In this document: positions 12,163-20,732 of the stretch, piece by piece
How positions within the stretch are numbered: the first letter of the stretch is position 1
Layout: the number at the start of each line of letters is the position of its first letter
Assembly: GCA_018882835.1 (NCBI GenBank)
Contig: VERE01000003.1
Location: 1-64,000, forward strand
Source: Limnohabitans sp.
Lineage (GTDB): Bacteria > Pseudomonadota > Gammaproteobacteria > Burkholderiales > Burkholderiaceae_C
Direction: 5' to 3'
DNA length: 64,000 nt
Notes under the pieces: generated by a model
Database searches by the model: none
Told to the model about the DNA's origin: nothing
The model's input: the letters and a program-made list of their open reading frames with translations, nothing else
Program-made: the position numbers and the translations under genes

Positions 12163-12614
12163 AGCACTTCGTGCACGTCGTAAATCGGCCCCGAGGCTTC
12201 CCGTCGGCCGGTCGCGATGGCCACGAGCCTGTTTAGCCAACTGTACTTTTCCGAGCTGGTCTCAAACACCGGCACGCTGCGGAAATAATAGCTCTTGGGG
12301 TCCACGGCTTCACCACGGTTCAGGCGGTCCATGACTTCCTTGGGGCCATGACGCATGCCTTTGTAGGACATGTAAATCAGTTGCTGGTCATCGGTTTCCA
12401 GCGTCAAGCGCACATCCAGCGTCAGCACGCCATCGTTGCGCAGCAACAGCCAGTCGCCGCCGGGGCCGGCATGCACCGTGCCGCGCAGTCGATCACCGAC
12501 GAAAGTGCCGCCGGTGACTTGGGCAATCTTGCGCTGCCCCAGGGGCGTGGCGCCCAGGTCGACGATGCTGGGCACAGTCAGCGTCATGCTGAAAATAGGA
12601 CGGGTTTCAATCAT
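12159..12614 (-). CDS. DUF3237 domain-containing protein
   Basis: The protein has 151 residues and belongs to the small beta-barrel DUF3237 family. Its typical features are GGTFVGDRLRGTVHAGPGGDW, then LTLDVRLTLETDDQQLIYMSYKG, and the late YYFRSVPVFETSSEKYSWLN. It is the last gene of the leftward operon that begins with the AroE-like gene. DUF3237 proteins recur in catabolic clusters for cyclic compounds, but no reaction is established. The stop overlaps that of the convergent FAH gene. Confidence 0.85.
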   Translation of the reverse strand: MIETRPIFSMTLTVPSIVDLGATPLGQRKIAQVTGGTFVGDRLRGTVHAGPGGDWLLLRNDGVLTLDVRLTLETDDQQLIYMSYKGMRHGPKEVMDRLNRGEAVDPKSYYFRSVPVFETSSEKYSWLNRLVAIATGRREASGPIYDVHEVL

Positions 12615-12636
12615 CAGAGCTCTCCTTGTGTGAATC

Positions 12637-13578
12637 TCAATCGGTCGCGGGCGCTTCGCGCATGGCTTGGTGGGCCGCTTGGCGGCGCTTGCGTTCGCTT
12701 TGCAAGATGGCCAAGCCTGCGCCCACCAGCAACACGATGCCCAGCCAGGTCAGCAGGTTGGGCACTTCGCCCCAAACCACGTAGCCAATCAGCAAGGCGA
12801 AAATGAGCCCGCTGTAGCGGAACGGGGCCACCACGCTCATGTCGCCCGCGCGCATCGCCTGGATCAGCAAAAAGTAGGCTGCCGCCAAAAACAAGGCCGC
12901 TGCGCCCAGGGACGCCAGGGACGCGCCGCTGGGCGGCACCCAAGGCACCGTCAGCGCCCACAAGCCTGAAAACACGGACACCGACGCCGCCGTGGACAGC
13001 GTGATCAAGGCTGCCGGAATGTGGGTGGGGATGAACCGCGTCAGGATGTCCCGGCTCGCATGCAAGAAGGTGGCGAGCACGCACAGCAGGGCATAGTGAT
13101 TGAAGCCATCGGCTTTGGGTTGCACCACCAGCAACACCCCGACAAAGCCAGCCAGGATGGCCAGGCCGCGGCCCCAGCCCACTTTTTCGCCATAAAAGCC
13201 CATGGCAAACAGCACGATGAACAAGGGCGAGGCCAAATTGATGGCGGTGGCATTGCCCAGCGGCATGTGAAAAACGGCGGTCAGATAAATCAGCGAGGCC
13301 GCGCCGTCGAATGCCCCGCGGAGCCAGACCCAGCGATTCCACAACAGATGCGCTTGCCGCAGCACGCCCATGGCTTGGCACAGCACCAACAACAAACCGG
13401 TAGCGATCAGGCCGCGCAGAAAAATCAATTCCCCCGAGGGCAGGCTGGCGCTGACATGCTTGACGAAGGCATCGTTGGCGATGAACAGCGCCATGGCCAG
13501 GCTCATGGCGACCATGCCCCGCCGGTTGGCCGCGACCAAACTCAGTTGCACCTGGGCGTGGTCGCTGGACGCTTTCAT
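12637..13578 (-). CDS. EamA/DMT-family transporter
   Basis: The protein has 313 residues with about ten membrane helices arranged as two EamA repeats (helix-rich FIANDAFVKHVSASLPSGE... and PFRYSGLIFALLIGYVVWGE). This is a drug/metabolite transporter of the DMT superfamily. It lies 22 bases upstream of DUF3237 and 12 bases downstream of the cupin in the same leftward operon, so it probably moves a pathway substrate or product. A longer frame over the same DNA (12614-13654) has no membrane character and is a shadow. Confidence 0.88.
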   Translation of the reverse strand: MKASSDHAQVQLSLVAANRRGMVAMSLAMALFIANDAFVKHVSASLPSGELIFLRGLIATGLLLVLCQAMGVLRQAHLLWNRWVWLRGAFDGAASLIYLTAVFHMPLGNATAINLASPLFIVLFAMGFYGEKVGWGRGLAILAGFVGVLLVVQPKADGFNHYALLCVLATFLHASRDILTRFIPTHIPAALITLSTAASVSVFSGLWALTVPWVPPSGASLASLGAAALFLAAAYFLLIQAMRAGDMSVVAPFRYSGLIFALLIGYVVWGEVPNLLTWLGIVLLVGAGLAILQSERKRRQAAHQAMREAPATD

Positions 13579-13590
13579 GGCCGGCTTCGC

Positions 13591-14079
13591 TCAGCGAACA
13601 AACTGGTTGATGTAATCGGCGCCCAGGCCGCACGCGGTGTAATGCTTGCGGCACATTTCAATTTTGGTGAAAACATCTTCATAGCCGGTGGTCTGGCCTT
13701 GGTCGTCCACATAGACCATGGCGCCGTGGATGTTGAACTGGGTGATCATTTCCGGCTCGCCCACCACTTCGTCCACCACGAGGGTGTGAATTTCGCCTGG
13801 GGGTTCATAGACGAAGGAGCCCGCGCTGGCGACCCAGTCGTGCTCAAGATAGCGCCAAGCACCTTTGATCACATAGCCCGTGACCCAGGACGGGTGAATG
13901 TGGCGCGACAGCACACCTGACTTGCGCACGCGCAGCAAATTGCACCAGCTGCCCGTGACGGTGTTCATCAACAAAGGGCGAAACCACACACCGGTCGCTT
14001 GCGGGACCCACACCCGCTCGTCATCGGGAATGGCGGGAATGGCAATCTCGGCCTGGATGCCAGGGTGCTGGATGATCAT
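13591..14079 (-). CDS. Cupin domain protein (2,4'-dihydroxyacetophenone dioxygenase-like)
   Basis: This is a 162-residue single-domain cupin. The first cupin motif supplies metal ligands in SRHIHPSWVTGYVIKG, and the second is PPGEIHTLVV. The overall pattern (VWVPQATGVWFRPLLMNTVTGSW at the start, FTKIEMCRKHY near the end) resembles the ChrR-like/2,4'-dihydroxyacetophenone dioxygenase group. It may be a metal-dependent dioxygenase or isomerase in the catabolic operon. The ATG at 14079 is chosen because the upstream extension runs antisense-like through the SDR gene. Confidence 0.82.
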   Translation of the reverse strand: MIIQHPGIQAEIAIPAIPDDERVWVPQATGVWFRPLLMNTVTGSWCNLLRVRKSGVLSRHIHPSWVTGYVIKGAWRYLEHDWVASAGSFVYEPPGEIHTLVVDEVVGEPEMITQFNIHGAMVYVDDQGQTTGYEDVFTKIEMCRKHYTACGLGADYINQFVR

Positions 14080-14102
14080 GGTCAGAAAACTTTCTGCAAG
14101 GT

Positions 14103-14834
14103 TTATTGAATCAGGTAACCGCCATCCACGGGCAGGATGACGCCGGTGATGAAGCGCGCAGCGGCGCTGGCCAGGAACACCACGGGGTCGGCCACATCGT
14201 CGGGCTTGCCCCAGCGCCCCAGGGGCGTGCGGCCCAGGATGGCGCCACTGCGCTCGGGGTCGTCTTGCAAGGCTTGGGTGAGGGGTGTGGCGATCCAGCC
14301 AGGGGCTACCGCATTCACGCGAATGCCCTCTGCAGCGTAGGCAATGGCCAGTGACTTGGTCAATTGCGCAACGCCGCCTTTGCTGGCGCTGTAGGCGGGC
14401 ACCAGGCCACCCCCGAAGAAGCTCAGCATGGAGGCGGTGTTGACGATGCACCCACGGGATTGCGCAAGCAAGGGCCGCGCAGCGGTGCAACAGCGCATGG
14501 TGCCGTTGAGGTTGATGTCCAGGACTTCGGCAAACACAGCGGGGTCCTGTTCGGCGCCGCGTCGAATCACGCCGGCGCAGTTGACCAGCACATCCAGCCG
14601 TGAAAGCGCATTGAACAGAGACTGGATGGCTTCATGGTTTCGAACATCCAGTGGGCACACTTGAACATGCTGCATCGCAGGGTCGTTGCGAGCACGCTGG
14701 ACCTCGGCCTCGGTGGCACCAGTGGCGATCACTTGACGGCCGCTGGCTTGCAGCGCTTGGGCAATGGCGGCGCCAATGCCGCTGGAGCCGCCAATGACGA
14801 CGGCGCGAGGAGTGTCAGGGGCAGGGGTGTTCAT
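14103..14834 (-). CDS. SDR family oxidoreductase
   Basis: This 243-residue classical short-chain dehydrogenase/reductase has the cofactor motif GGSSGIG at residues 15-21, NCAG, the catalytic Ser in IVNTASML, and YSASK with the catalytic Tyr and Lys. The C-terminus ends in the usual ITGVILPVDGGYLIQ. It probably interconverts a ring alcohol and ketone for the pathway encoded by this operon. It is 60 bases downstream of the KstD-like gene and 23 bases upstream of the cupin. Confidence 0.92.
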   Translation of the reverse strand: MNTPAPDTPRAVVIGGSSGIGAAIAQALQASGRQVIATGATEAEVQRARNDPAMQHVQVCPLDVRNHEAIQSLFNALSRLDVLVNCAGVIRRGAEQDPAVFAEVLDINLNGTMRCCTAARPLLAQSRGCIVNTASMLSFFGGGLVPAYSASKGGVAQLTKSLAIAYAAEGIRVNAVAPGWIATPLTQALQDDPERSGAILGRTPLGRWGKPDDVADPVVFLASAAARFITGVILPVDGGYLIQ

Positions 14835-14894
14835 CCAGCCATGATAAGCAGACTGCCGGGCCGTGTGCGTCGCACAGGCGATTCTTTGCGTCGT

Positions 14895-16637
14895 TCAGCG
14901 CGCGCTTTGCGCACGCGCCATGGCATGTTGTGCCGCCAGATAGCCATACACCAGCCCGGGACCGATCGTGATGCCAGGGGCCGGGTACACGCCGCCCATG
15001 ATGGAATGCATCTCATTGCCGCAGGCATACAGTCCGGGCAAAGCTTCTCCCTCGGCATTGAGCACGCGAGCGTGGGTGTCGGTGCGCAAGCCGGTGGCAG
15101 CGCCAATGTCACCAGGGTAGAGGCGAATGGCGTAGTAAGGTGCCTCGCGCAAGGCGCCCAGGCAAGGGTTGGGGCCAGGCCAGTTGGCGTCTCCGTTGGC
15201 GCGCTGGTAATCGGTGGTGCCACGGTTGAATTGGGTGTCGATGCCCTGGTCTGCCATGGCATTGAATTCACTCAGCGTGGCTTGCAACACAGTGGCCTCC
15301 ATCTGGAGTTGACGCGCCAGGGCGGCCACAGTGTTGGCTTGAATCAGGTAACCATCGGCGAGGAAAGGGGCCAAGCCCCTGCCACCCGGTCGCACCATGC
15401 CCAGGCCATAGCGCTTGAGCGCGGCCGCATCGCAAATCAGCCAGCAGGGCACGCTGGGGGAGTCGGCCTGTTTTTGCATCTCGATGCCAAACAGGTGGTA
15501 AGAGGTGGACTCGTTCAGGAAGCGACGCCCCGCTTGGTTCACGGTCAGCATGCCGGGCTTGCCGCGGTCCATCACAAAATGGGGAAACGCTGCAGTGCTG
15601 CCGTCGGCGCGGCGGCGTATGGACACCGGCGCCCAGAATGCATGGCTCAAGCCGCCCTCGCCCAGAGCGGCGCCCGCTTGCAAGGCCAGATCCAAGGCCT
15701 GCCCGGTGTGGCCTGGCGCTGCAGGGCTCCAATCGGGGTGGGCGCCTGGCAGCATCTCGCTGCGACGTTGCGGGTGTCGGTTGAAGCCGCCACTGGCCAG
15801 CACCACCCCGCCGGTGGCCAGCACCTTGCGTTGCACGGTCTGGCCCTGGCGTGATTGCGTCAGCACCACGCCTTGAATGGCGGACCCTTGCTGAATCAGG
15901 GAAGACAATTCTGTGTCGGTCACGATCTGCACGCCGCGCTTGAGCAGGGACAACAGCAGGCGGCCGATCAAGGCGTTGCCCATGACCAGCCGCGTGCCCC
16001 GCGGCCAGAACAAGCGGTCCCGGGCGTGCCGAATGATGATGCGCAGCGCGTATTTGAACGAGGCCCAGCTTTGCGTCAGTCGCAGCAGGTGAAAGATGTC
16101 GTCGCGGTCCACCATCATGCCGCCCAGCACGGTGAACTCGGGGATCGGGGGACGAATCAAGGACAGGGCAGCGCCCAGCAAGCGGCCGTCAAAAGGAATG
16201 GGCTCGATGGCCCGCCCGCGCAGGGCAGCGCCTTCCAATTCCGACAGGTAGTCTGGGTGCAGCGCCCGCACCTGATATTGCACATCGCTGTGATGCGCCA
16301 GCTTGGCCACGGCAGCGGGTCCGTTGTCCAAAAAGGCCTGGCGCAAACGGCGATCGGAGCGTTCGCCCACTGCGAGGTCTAAAAACCGGCTGGCGCGTGC
16401 CAGTGTGTCGTCCGGCTGGACTTTCAAGCCGGGTTCGGTGCAGGGCACCCAGGTGGTGCCGGCCGACAGGGCGGTGGTGCCGCCCAGATGGCTGGTGCGT
16501 TCCACCACCAGCACCCGTGCTCCGTCGATGGCGGCACACAAAGCAGCAGACAAGCCGGCCCCGCCCGAGCCGATCACCACCACATCAAAGCGAGCTTCTT
16601 CTGGCAGGGCGGCGAGCGAGGTATTCACTTGCGGCAT
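14895..16637 (-). CDS. FAD-dependent 3-ketosteroid-1-dehydrogenase-like flavoprotein (copy 1)
   Basis: The protein has 580 residues. The N-terminal FAD-binding motif is VVVIGSGGAGLSAALCAAID, with the LGGTTALSAGTTWVP segment after it. The C-terminal KstD/fumarate-reductase pattern is GLYACGNEMHSIMGGVYPAPG followed by TIGPGLVYGY. The YPAPG tetrad keeps the Tyr and Gly that in KstD enzymes polarise a ketone for 1,2-desaturation. It probably introduces a C=C bond next to a ring ketone. The start lies directly against the stop of the AroE-like gene. A second member of the family is at 18374-20089. The substrate is inferred, not seen. Confidence 0.85.
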   Translation of the reverse strand: MPQVNTSLAALPEEARFDVVVIGSGGAGLSAALCAAIDGARVLVVERTSHLGGTTALSAGTTWVPCTEPGLKVQPDDTLARASRFLDLAVGERSDRRLRQAFLDNGPAAVAKLAHHSDVQYQVRALHPDYLSELEGAALRGRAIEPIPFDGRLLGAALSLIRPPIPEFTVLGGMMVDRDDIFHLLRLTQSWASFKYALRIIIRHARDRLFWPRGTRLVMGNALIGRLLLSLLKRGVQIVTDTELSSLIQQGSAIQGVVLTQSRQGQTVQRKVLATGGVVLASGGFNRHPQRRSEMLPGAHPDWSPAAPGHTGQALDLALQAGAALGEGGLSHAFWAPVSIRRRADGSTAAFPHFVMDRGKPGMLTVNQAGRRFLNESTSYHLFGIEMQKQADSPSVPCWLICDAAALKRYGLGMVRPGGRGLAPFLADGYLIQANTVAALARQLQMEATVLQATLSEFNAMADQGIDTQFNRGTTDYQRANGDANWPGPNPCLGALREAPYYAIRLYPGDIGAATGLRTDTHARVLNAEGEALPGLYACGNEMHSIMGGVYPAPGITIGPGLVYGYLAAQHAMARAQSAR

Positions 16638-17432
16638 TCAGGCCTCCAGAAGAAAGTCAACCATCAGGTCGCGCACTTTGGCAAACATGTCGGCGCCGGT
16701 CAGGGTGGCGCAACCCAGGGCCCGTGCTTGGGCAATCAGGGGTGGCACGGCCGGGGCCGTGATGACGCAGCCCACAAAGGTGGCTGCGCTCAGGCGATCC
16801 GCCAGCAAGGGCAACGGGTCCTGGGCCTGCATGCCGATGGGCGTGGCATTGATCGCCACATCAAAGCCGCTGGGATCGGACGAACCGATCACCACTTTGG
16901 CTTGGTTCAGCGAGTTCAGTCGCTCGATCAGGCTGTCGCGCCGCGCCGTGTTTTCATCGTGCACGGCCAATTCGCTGACCCCTGCCACCACCAGGCCGTG
17001 GGCGATGGCGGAGCCGGCGCCGCCCGCACCGACCAACAGGGCTCGGCGGCCAGCGATTTGGCAACCCTTTTCACGCAGGGCTTGCACATAGCCCAAACCG
17101 TCAAACATGTCGCCATGCCAGCTGCCATCGGCATTGCGCCGCAATGTGTTCACTGCTTGCAGAAATTCGGCGCGCGGCGACAAAGTGGCGCACAAGGTTT
17201 GGTAAGCCAGTTTGTGGGGCACGGTGACGATGATGCCGTCCACATTGTGGGATTTCGACACCCCTTCATGCCACTGGCGCAAGTCTGTGCTGCGCACATG
17301 GGCAGGAATGCACACTGCATTGTGGCCCCGCGCCTCGAATGCCTGGGTGACGCCAAAGGGCGATTTGACTTGAGCGATCGGGTCGCCCACGATGAAATGA
17401 ACGCGCGTGGCGCCGCTGAGTTGGTCGAGCAT
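16638..17432 (-). CDS. Shikimate dehydrogenase-like (AroE-like) protein
   Basis: The protein has 264 residues, with a shikimate-dehydrogenase N-domain (VGDPIAQVKSP) and a Rossmann C-domain (LLVGAGGAGSAIAHGL). Lys74, Asn95 and Asp111 match the E. coli AroE Lys65, Asn86 and Asp102 by eye. The carboxylate-binding Ser14 is replaced by Val22, and Gln244 by Val253. This suggests a catabolic AroE-like enzyme acting on a relative of shikimate rather than the biosynthetic AroE. It is the first gene of the leftward operon, with a promoter directly upstream. Confidence 0.85.
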   Translation of the reverse strand: MLDQLSGATRVHFIVGDPIAQVKSPFGVTQAFEARGHNAVCIPAHVRSTDLRQWHEGVSKSHNVDGIIVTVPHKLAYQTLCATLSPRAEFLQAVNTLRRNADGSWHGDMFDGLGYVQALREKGCQIAGRRALLVGAGGAGSAIAHGLVVAGVSELAVHDENTARRDSLIERLNSLNQAKVVIGSSDPSGFDVAINATPIGMQAQDPLPLLADRLSAATFVGCVITAPAVPPLIAQARALGCATLTGADMFAKVRDLMVDFLLEA

Positions 17433-17463
17433 GCGATCTACCAGAAAACTTCAGAAGCCGAGG

Positions 17464-17492
17464 AGTTTATCTGAAATTGGAACGTCGTTCAA
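17464..17492 (-). promoter_or_regulatory. Candidate promoter of the AroE-like operon
   Basis: Read on the minus strand, TTGAAC (17492-17487) is followed by 17 bases and TAAACT (17469-17464). The predicted start is about 25 bases upstream of the AroE-like ATG at 17432. It mirrors the plus-strand promoter next to it. Confidence 0.6.
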
Positions 17493-17510
17493 ATTTTGAA
17501 TCTGATTCCA
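17478..17510. promoter_or_regulatory. 33-bp palindromic operator candidate between divergent promoters
   Basis: An imperfect 33-base palindrome is centred on base 17494. Its outer arms are TGGAA and TTCCA, and its inner arms are TTCAAA and TTTGAA. It also contains the smaller dyads GAAC-gtc-GTTC and GAATC-t-GATTC. It covers both -35 elements of the divergent promoters, as expected for an IclR-type operator controlling both operons. Confidence 0.6.
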
Positions 17511-17524
17511 TTTTAGGTTAAACT
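17496..17524 (+). promoter_or_regulatory. Candidate promoter of the iclR-kstD2 operon
   Basis: TTGAAT (17496-17501), 17 bases, TAAACT (17519-17524). The predicted start is about 24 bases upstream of the IclR ATG at 17555. It has the same -10 and spacing as the divergent promoter. Confidence 0.6.
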
Positions 17525-17554
17525 GAGGCTCATGCTTGTGACGGAACCTTCCCC

Positions 17555-18370
17555 ATGAACGGTGTGCTTGAGCGAACGCTGGGAATTTTGGAGCTGCTTT
17601 GCGCCCATGGCGAAGGGCTGGAGCTGGCCGCCATTGCCGAGCGCCTGAACATTCCGAAAAGTGCCGCCCATCGCCTGTTGGCTGACTTGACCCGCTGTGG
17701 CTATGTGCGCCAGTCCCGCGAAATGGGGGATTACCTGCTCACCACCAAACTGGTTTCCATGGGCTTGAGTTACCTCAGCAACACCGGCATCGTGGATGTG
17801 GCGCAACCCTTGCTGGACCGTTTGGCGGAGTTTTCCGGCGAACTGGTGCGTTTGTCGGTGGTAGATGGCGATCGTCTGACCTGGGTGGCGCGGTCGCAAG
17901 GTGCCCGCCAGGGCTTGCGCTACGACCCCGACATGGGAAGCATTGCGCGACTGAGTTGCTCGTCTTCGGGCTGGGCCTGGATGTCCACCTTGGGCGATGA
18001 CGAGGCGCTGGCCCTGGTGTCGCAACAGGGTTTGGGCCTGCCCGCCGAATTTGGCCCCCAAGCGCCTGCCAGTTTGCAGGCCGTGCTGGCAGTGGTCCAG
18101 GAAACGCGGGCGCGTGGCTTCAGCATCACCGAAGAAACCTACACCCCTGGCTTGAACGCCATGGCGGCACCCGTTCGCTTGGCTGGGCAGGCGCCACTGG
18201 GCACCATCAGCATTGCCGGGCCAAGTGTGCGCTTCACACGCGAGCGCATGCTGGCCTTGGGGCCCGACCTGTTGGCCGTGGCGGCCCAATTGGCGGCCGC
18301 CAGTGGGGCCTCGCCGGTCTTGAGCCGGCGCGTGAGCAGCGCTGCGTTGCAACCCATTTATGCACCCTGA
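17555..18370 (+). CDS. IclR-family transcriptional regulator (1)
   Basis: The protein has 271 residues. The N-terminal winged helix (TLGILELLCAHGEGLELAAI, then NIPKSAAHRLLADLTRCGYV) covers about residues 5-70. The rest is an IclR effector-binding domain (GSIARLSCSSSGWAWMSTL, ARGFSITEETYTPGLNAMAAPV, ISIAGPSVRFT). It is the first gene of the rightward operon and lies beside a large palindrome shared with the leftward operon, so it probably controls both and itself. The likely effector is a ring acid used by the pathway. Confidence 0.92.
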   Translation: MNGVLERTLGILELLCAHGEGLELAAIAERLNIPKSAAHRLLADLTRCGYVRQSREMGDYLLTTKLVSMGLSYLSNTGIVDVAQPLLDRLAEFSGELVRLSVVDGDRLTWVARSQGARQGLRYDPDMGSIARLSCSSSGWAWMSTLGDDEALALVSQQGLGLPAEFGPQAPASLQAVLAVVQETRARGFSITEETYTPGLNAMAAPVRLAGQAPLGTISIAGPSVRFTRERMLALGPDLLAVAAQLAAASGASPVLSRRVSSAALQPIYAP

Positions 18371-18373
18371 GCC

Positions 18374-20089
18374 ATGCGCGAAGTTTCAACGACACAGCTG
18401 ACGTGTGACCTGCTGGTGCTTGGCTCGGGTGCCGGTGGCTTGTCTGCCGCTGTGACAGCTGCGCACCTGGGGCTGAAGGTGATCGTGGCCGAGAAAGACC
18501 CCCAAATCGGCGGCACCACGGCCTGGTCGGGGGGCTGGATGTGGGTGCCCCGCAACCCGTTGGCCCTGGCCGCTGGGTTGCAGGAGGACATGGCGGTGCC
18601 CTTGTCTTATTTGCGCCATGAACTCGGCGCGCAATTTGACGAGCACCGCGCCCAAATGTATTTGTCGCAAGCGCCGAACATGGTGTCGTTCTTTCGGGCA
18701 AAAACCGCGCTGCAATTCATTGATGGCAATGGCATTCCCGACTTTCACGGACGCACGCCAGATGCCGCTACCGGTGGGCGCTCGGTGTGTGCTGCGCCCT
18801 TTGACGGACGTCGTTTGGGTGCGCACCGCCGTTTGCTGAAATCCCCGTTGTGGGAGACCACGCTGTGGGGCATGGGCATTGCCGCGGGCGCGGAGTTGCG
18901 GCATTTCATGGGCGCGATGCGGTCGTGGCCTTCCTTCGCTTATGTGGCCAGGCAGGTAGCGCGTTATGCGCTGGATGTCTTGCGCCATGGGCAAGGCATG
19001 CGCCTGGTCAACGGCCACGCCTTGGCGGGTGCTTTGATGGCGTCTGCTGTTCAAGCGGGCGTCGACCTGCGGGTCAACAGCCCGGCGCATAGTTTGTTGC
19101 AGGAAAAGGGCCGCGTGGTGGGGGCTCTCTTGCAAACCCCCGAAGGCAACGTCACGGTGCGGGCCACGCGTGGCGTGGTGCTGGCGTGCGGTGGCTTTCC
19201 ACACGATCGGGCGCGCAAGCGCGCCTTGTTGCCCCATGCGCCCACAGGGGAAGAGCATTACTCTGCAGCTTCGCGCGGCAACACGGGCGATGGCCTGCGC
19301 CTGGGGGAGGCCGTGGGGGCTCAGGTTGCCACCGACCTGGCCCACGCTGCCGCCATGGCCCCGGTCTCCCTGGTACCGCGCCGCGATGGCACATGGGCCC
19401 ATTTCCCGCACCTGATCGAGCGTGCCAAACCGGGCCTGATCGCCGTCACGCGGCGTGGCCAGCGCTTCACCAACGAGGCCGACTCGTACCATGATTTCAT
19501 GCGCGGCTTGTTGGCGGCCTTGCCTGCCGGTGAGCTGGCACAAGCCTGGCTGGTCTGCGATCACCGCTTCATTCGCCGCTATGGCCTGGGGGCCGTGAAG
19601 CCAGCGCCGATGCCGCTCTCCCCCTGGCTGGGCAATGGCTATTTGGTGCGAGGCCAGACGCTGGCCGCGCTGGCCGAAGCTTGCGGCATTGACGCCGCTG
19701 GCTTGCAAGCCACGGTGGCGCGCTACAACACCCAGGCGCAGGCGGGCGTCGATGAGGATTTCCACAAAGGCGAAACACCTTACAACCGCATCCAAGGTGA
19801 CGCCAACGGCCCAGGTCCCAACCCATGCATGGCGCCTTTGTTGCAGGGGCCGTTTTATGCGGTTCGGGTGGTGGCTGGCAGCCTGGGCACTTTTGCAGGC
19901 CTGCGTGCCAACGTCCATGCGCAGGTGTTGCAAGCCCACGGCGAGCCTGTGCCCGGCCTGTATGCCAGCGGCAACGATCTGTCCAGCATGATGGGCGGCC
20001 ACTACCCCAGTGGCGGCATCACGCTGGGGCCGGCCATGACTTTCGGATTCATTGCCGCACACCATGCGGCTGACAAAGCTTTACCCTGA
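18374..20089 (+). CDS. FAD-dependent 3-ketosteroid-1-dehydrogenase-like flavoprotein (copy 2)
   Basis: The protein has 571 residues, with FAD-binding LLVLGSGAGGLSAAVTAAH, then IGGTTAWSGGWMWVPRNP, and a C-terminal GLYASGNDLSSMMGGHYPSG followed by GITLGPAMTFGF. The YPSGG tetrad keeps the KstD Tyr and Gly. It is similar in layout to the 14895-16637 protein but clearly diverged, so the two may act on successive ring positions or as isoenzymes. It begins 3 bases after the IclR stop. Confidence 0.85.
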   Translation: MREVSTTQLTCDLLVLGSGAGGLSAAVTAAHLGLKVIVAEKDPQIGGTTAWSGGWMWVPRNPLALAAGLQEDMAVPLSYLRHELGAQFDEHRAQMYLSQAPNMVSFFRAKTALQFIDGNGIPDFHGRTPDAATGGRSVCAAPFDGRRLGAHRRLLKSPLWETTLWGMGIAAGAELRHFMGAMRSWPSFAYVARQVARYALDVLRHGQGMRLVNGHALAGALMASAVQAGVDLRVNSPAHSLLQEKGRVVGALLQTPEGNVTVRATRGVVLACGGFPHDRARKRALLPHAPTGEEHYSAASRGNTGDGLRLGEAVGAQVATDLAHAAAMAPVSLVPRRDGTWAHFPHLIERAKPGLIAVTRRGQRFTNEADSYHDFMRGLLAALPAGELAQAWLVCDHRFIRRYGLGAVKPAPMPLSPWLGNGYLVRGQTLAALAEACGIDAAGLQATVARYNTQAQAGVDEDFHKGETPYNRIQGDANGPGPNPCMAPLLQGPFYAVRVVAGSLGTFAGLRANVHAQVLQAHGEPVPGLYASGNDLSSMMGGHYPSGGITLGPAMTFGFIAAHHAADKALP

Positions 20090-20105
20090 TTTTTTTGGAG
20101 TCACC

Positions 20106-20732
20106 ATGTATTACGAACTCGCCACCTTGACTTTGCCTTTCGGCACAGCCAGTCAGGCCGCCAACGCTGTCAAAGCTTATGCCAACGACGCCCAGGCGCA
20201 GGGAACGTTGCTGGGCTGCTGGTTCACCGACATTGGCGTGTTGAACCAAATGCTGGTGCTGCGGGGCTTTGACAGCTTGGCTGACTTGCAAGCCGAGCGA
20301 CAGCGCACCCAGCACAGCGCCGATCCTTTGGGTTGTGGCGCCATCGCCCAATCGCTGGTTCAGCACAGCTACCAGGGCTTTCCCTGGATGCCGCCGGTGC
20401 AAGCCAGTGCGGACAGCGGCATTCGCGGGCCGGTGTACGAAATTCGCACCTATGGGATCAAGACTGGCGGGGTGCAACCCACCATCGATTTGTGGGAGCA
20501 GTCGGTGCCGGCGCGCCACAAACTGTCGCCTTGCGTGGTGGCCATGGTGGCCCTGGAGGGGCCGCTGCGATTTACCAACATTTGGGCTTACCCCAGCCTT
20601 CAAGCCCGCAGTCAGGCCCGCGCCGATGCGGTCGCGCAGGGCATTTGGCCCCCCAAAGGCGGCCCCGCTTGGCTGACCACCGACATGACGTCCACCATTG
20701 CCATGGCCACAGCAGTCTCGCCTCTGGAATGA
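20106..20732 (+). CDS. NIPSNAP-family protein
   Basis: The protein has 208 residues with two ferredoxin-like NIPSNAP/dimeric alpha-beta barrel repeats. The second begins at VYEIRTYGIKTGGVQP, the classical NIPSNAP signature YELRTY. ATG 20106 has TTTGGAG upstream. NIPSNAP proteins occur in catabolic operons, but no enzyme activity is established for them. The stop overlaps the next ATG (ATGA), so the two are coupled. Confidence 0.85.
   Translation: MYYELATLTLPFGTASQAANAVKAYANDAQAQGTLLGCWFTDIGVLNQMLVLRGFDSLADLQAERQRTQHSADPLGCGAIAQSLVQHSYQGFPWMPPVQASADSGIRGPVYEIRTYGIKTGGVQPTIDLWEQSVPARHKLSPCVVAMVALEGPLRFTNIWAYPSLQARSQARADAVAQGIWPPKGGPAWLTTDMTSTIAMATAVSPLE

Noticed and set aside
12614..13654. A longer minus-strand frame over the DMT transporter gene
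   Set aside because: The alternative frame 12637-13578 has ten regular membrane helices. The longer one is Arg/Pro-rich with no membrane pattern.
18386..20065. A 559-codon open frame opposite the second KstD-like gene
   Set aside because: It is a shadow of a clear flavoprotein gene, with Arg/His/Gln-rich composition and no motif.
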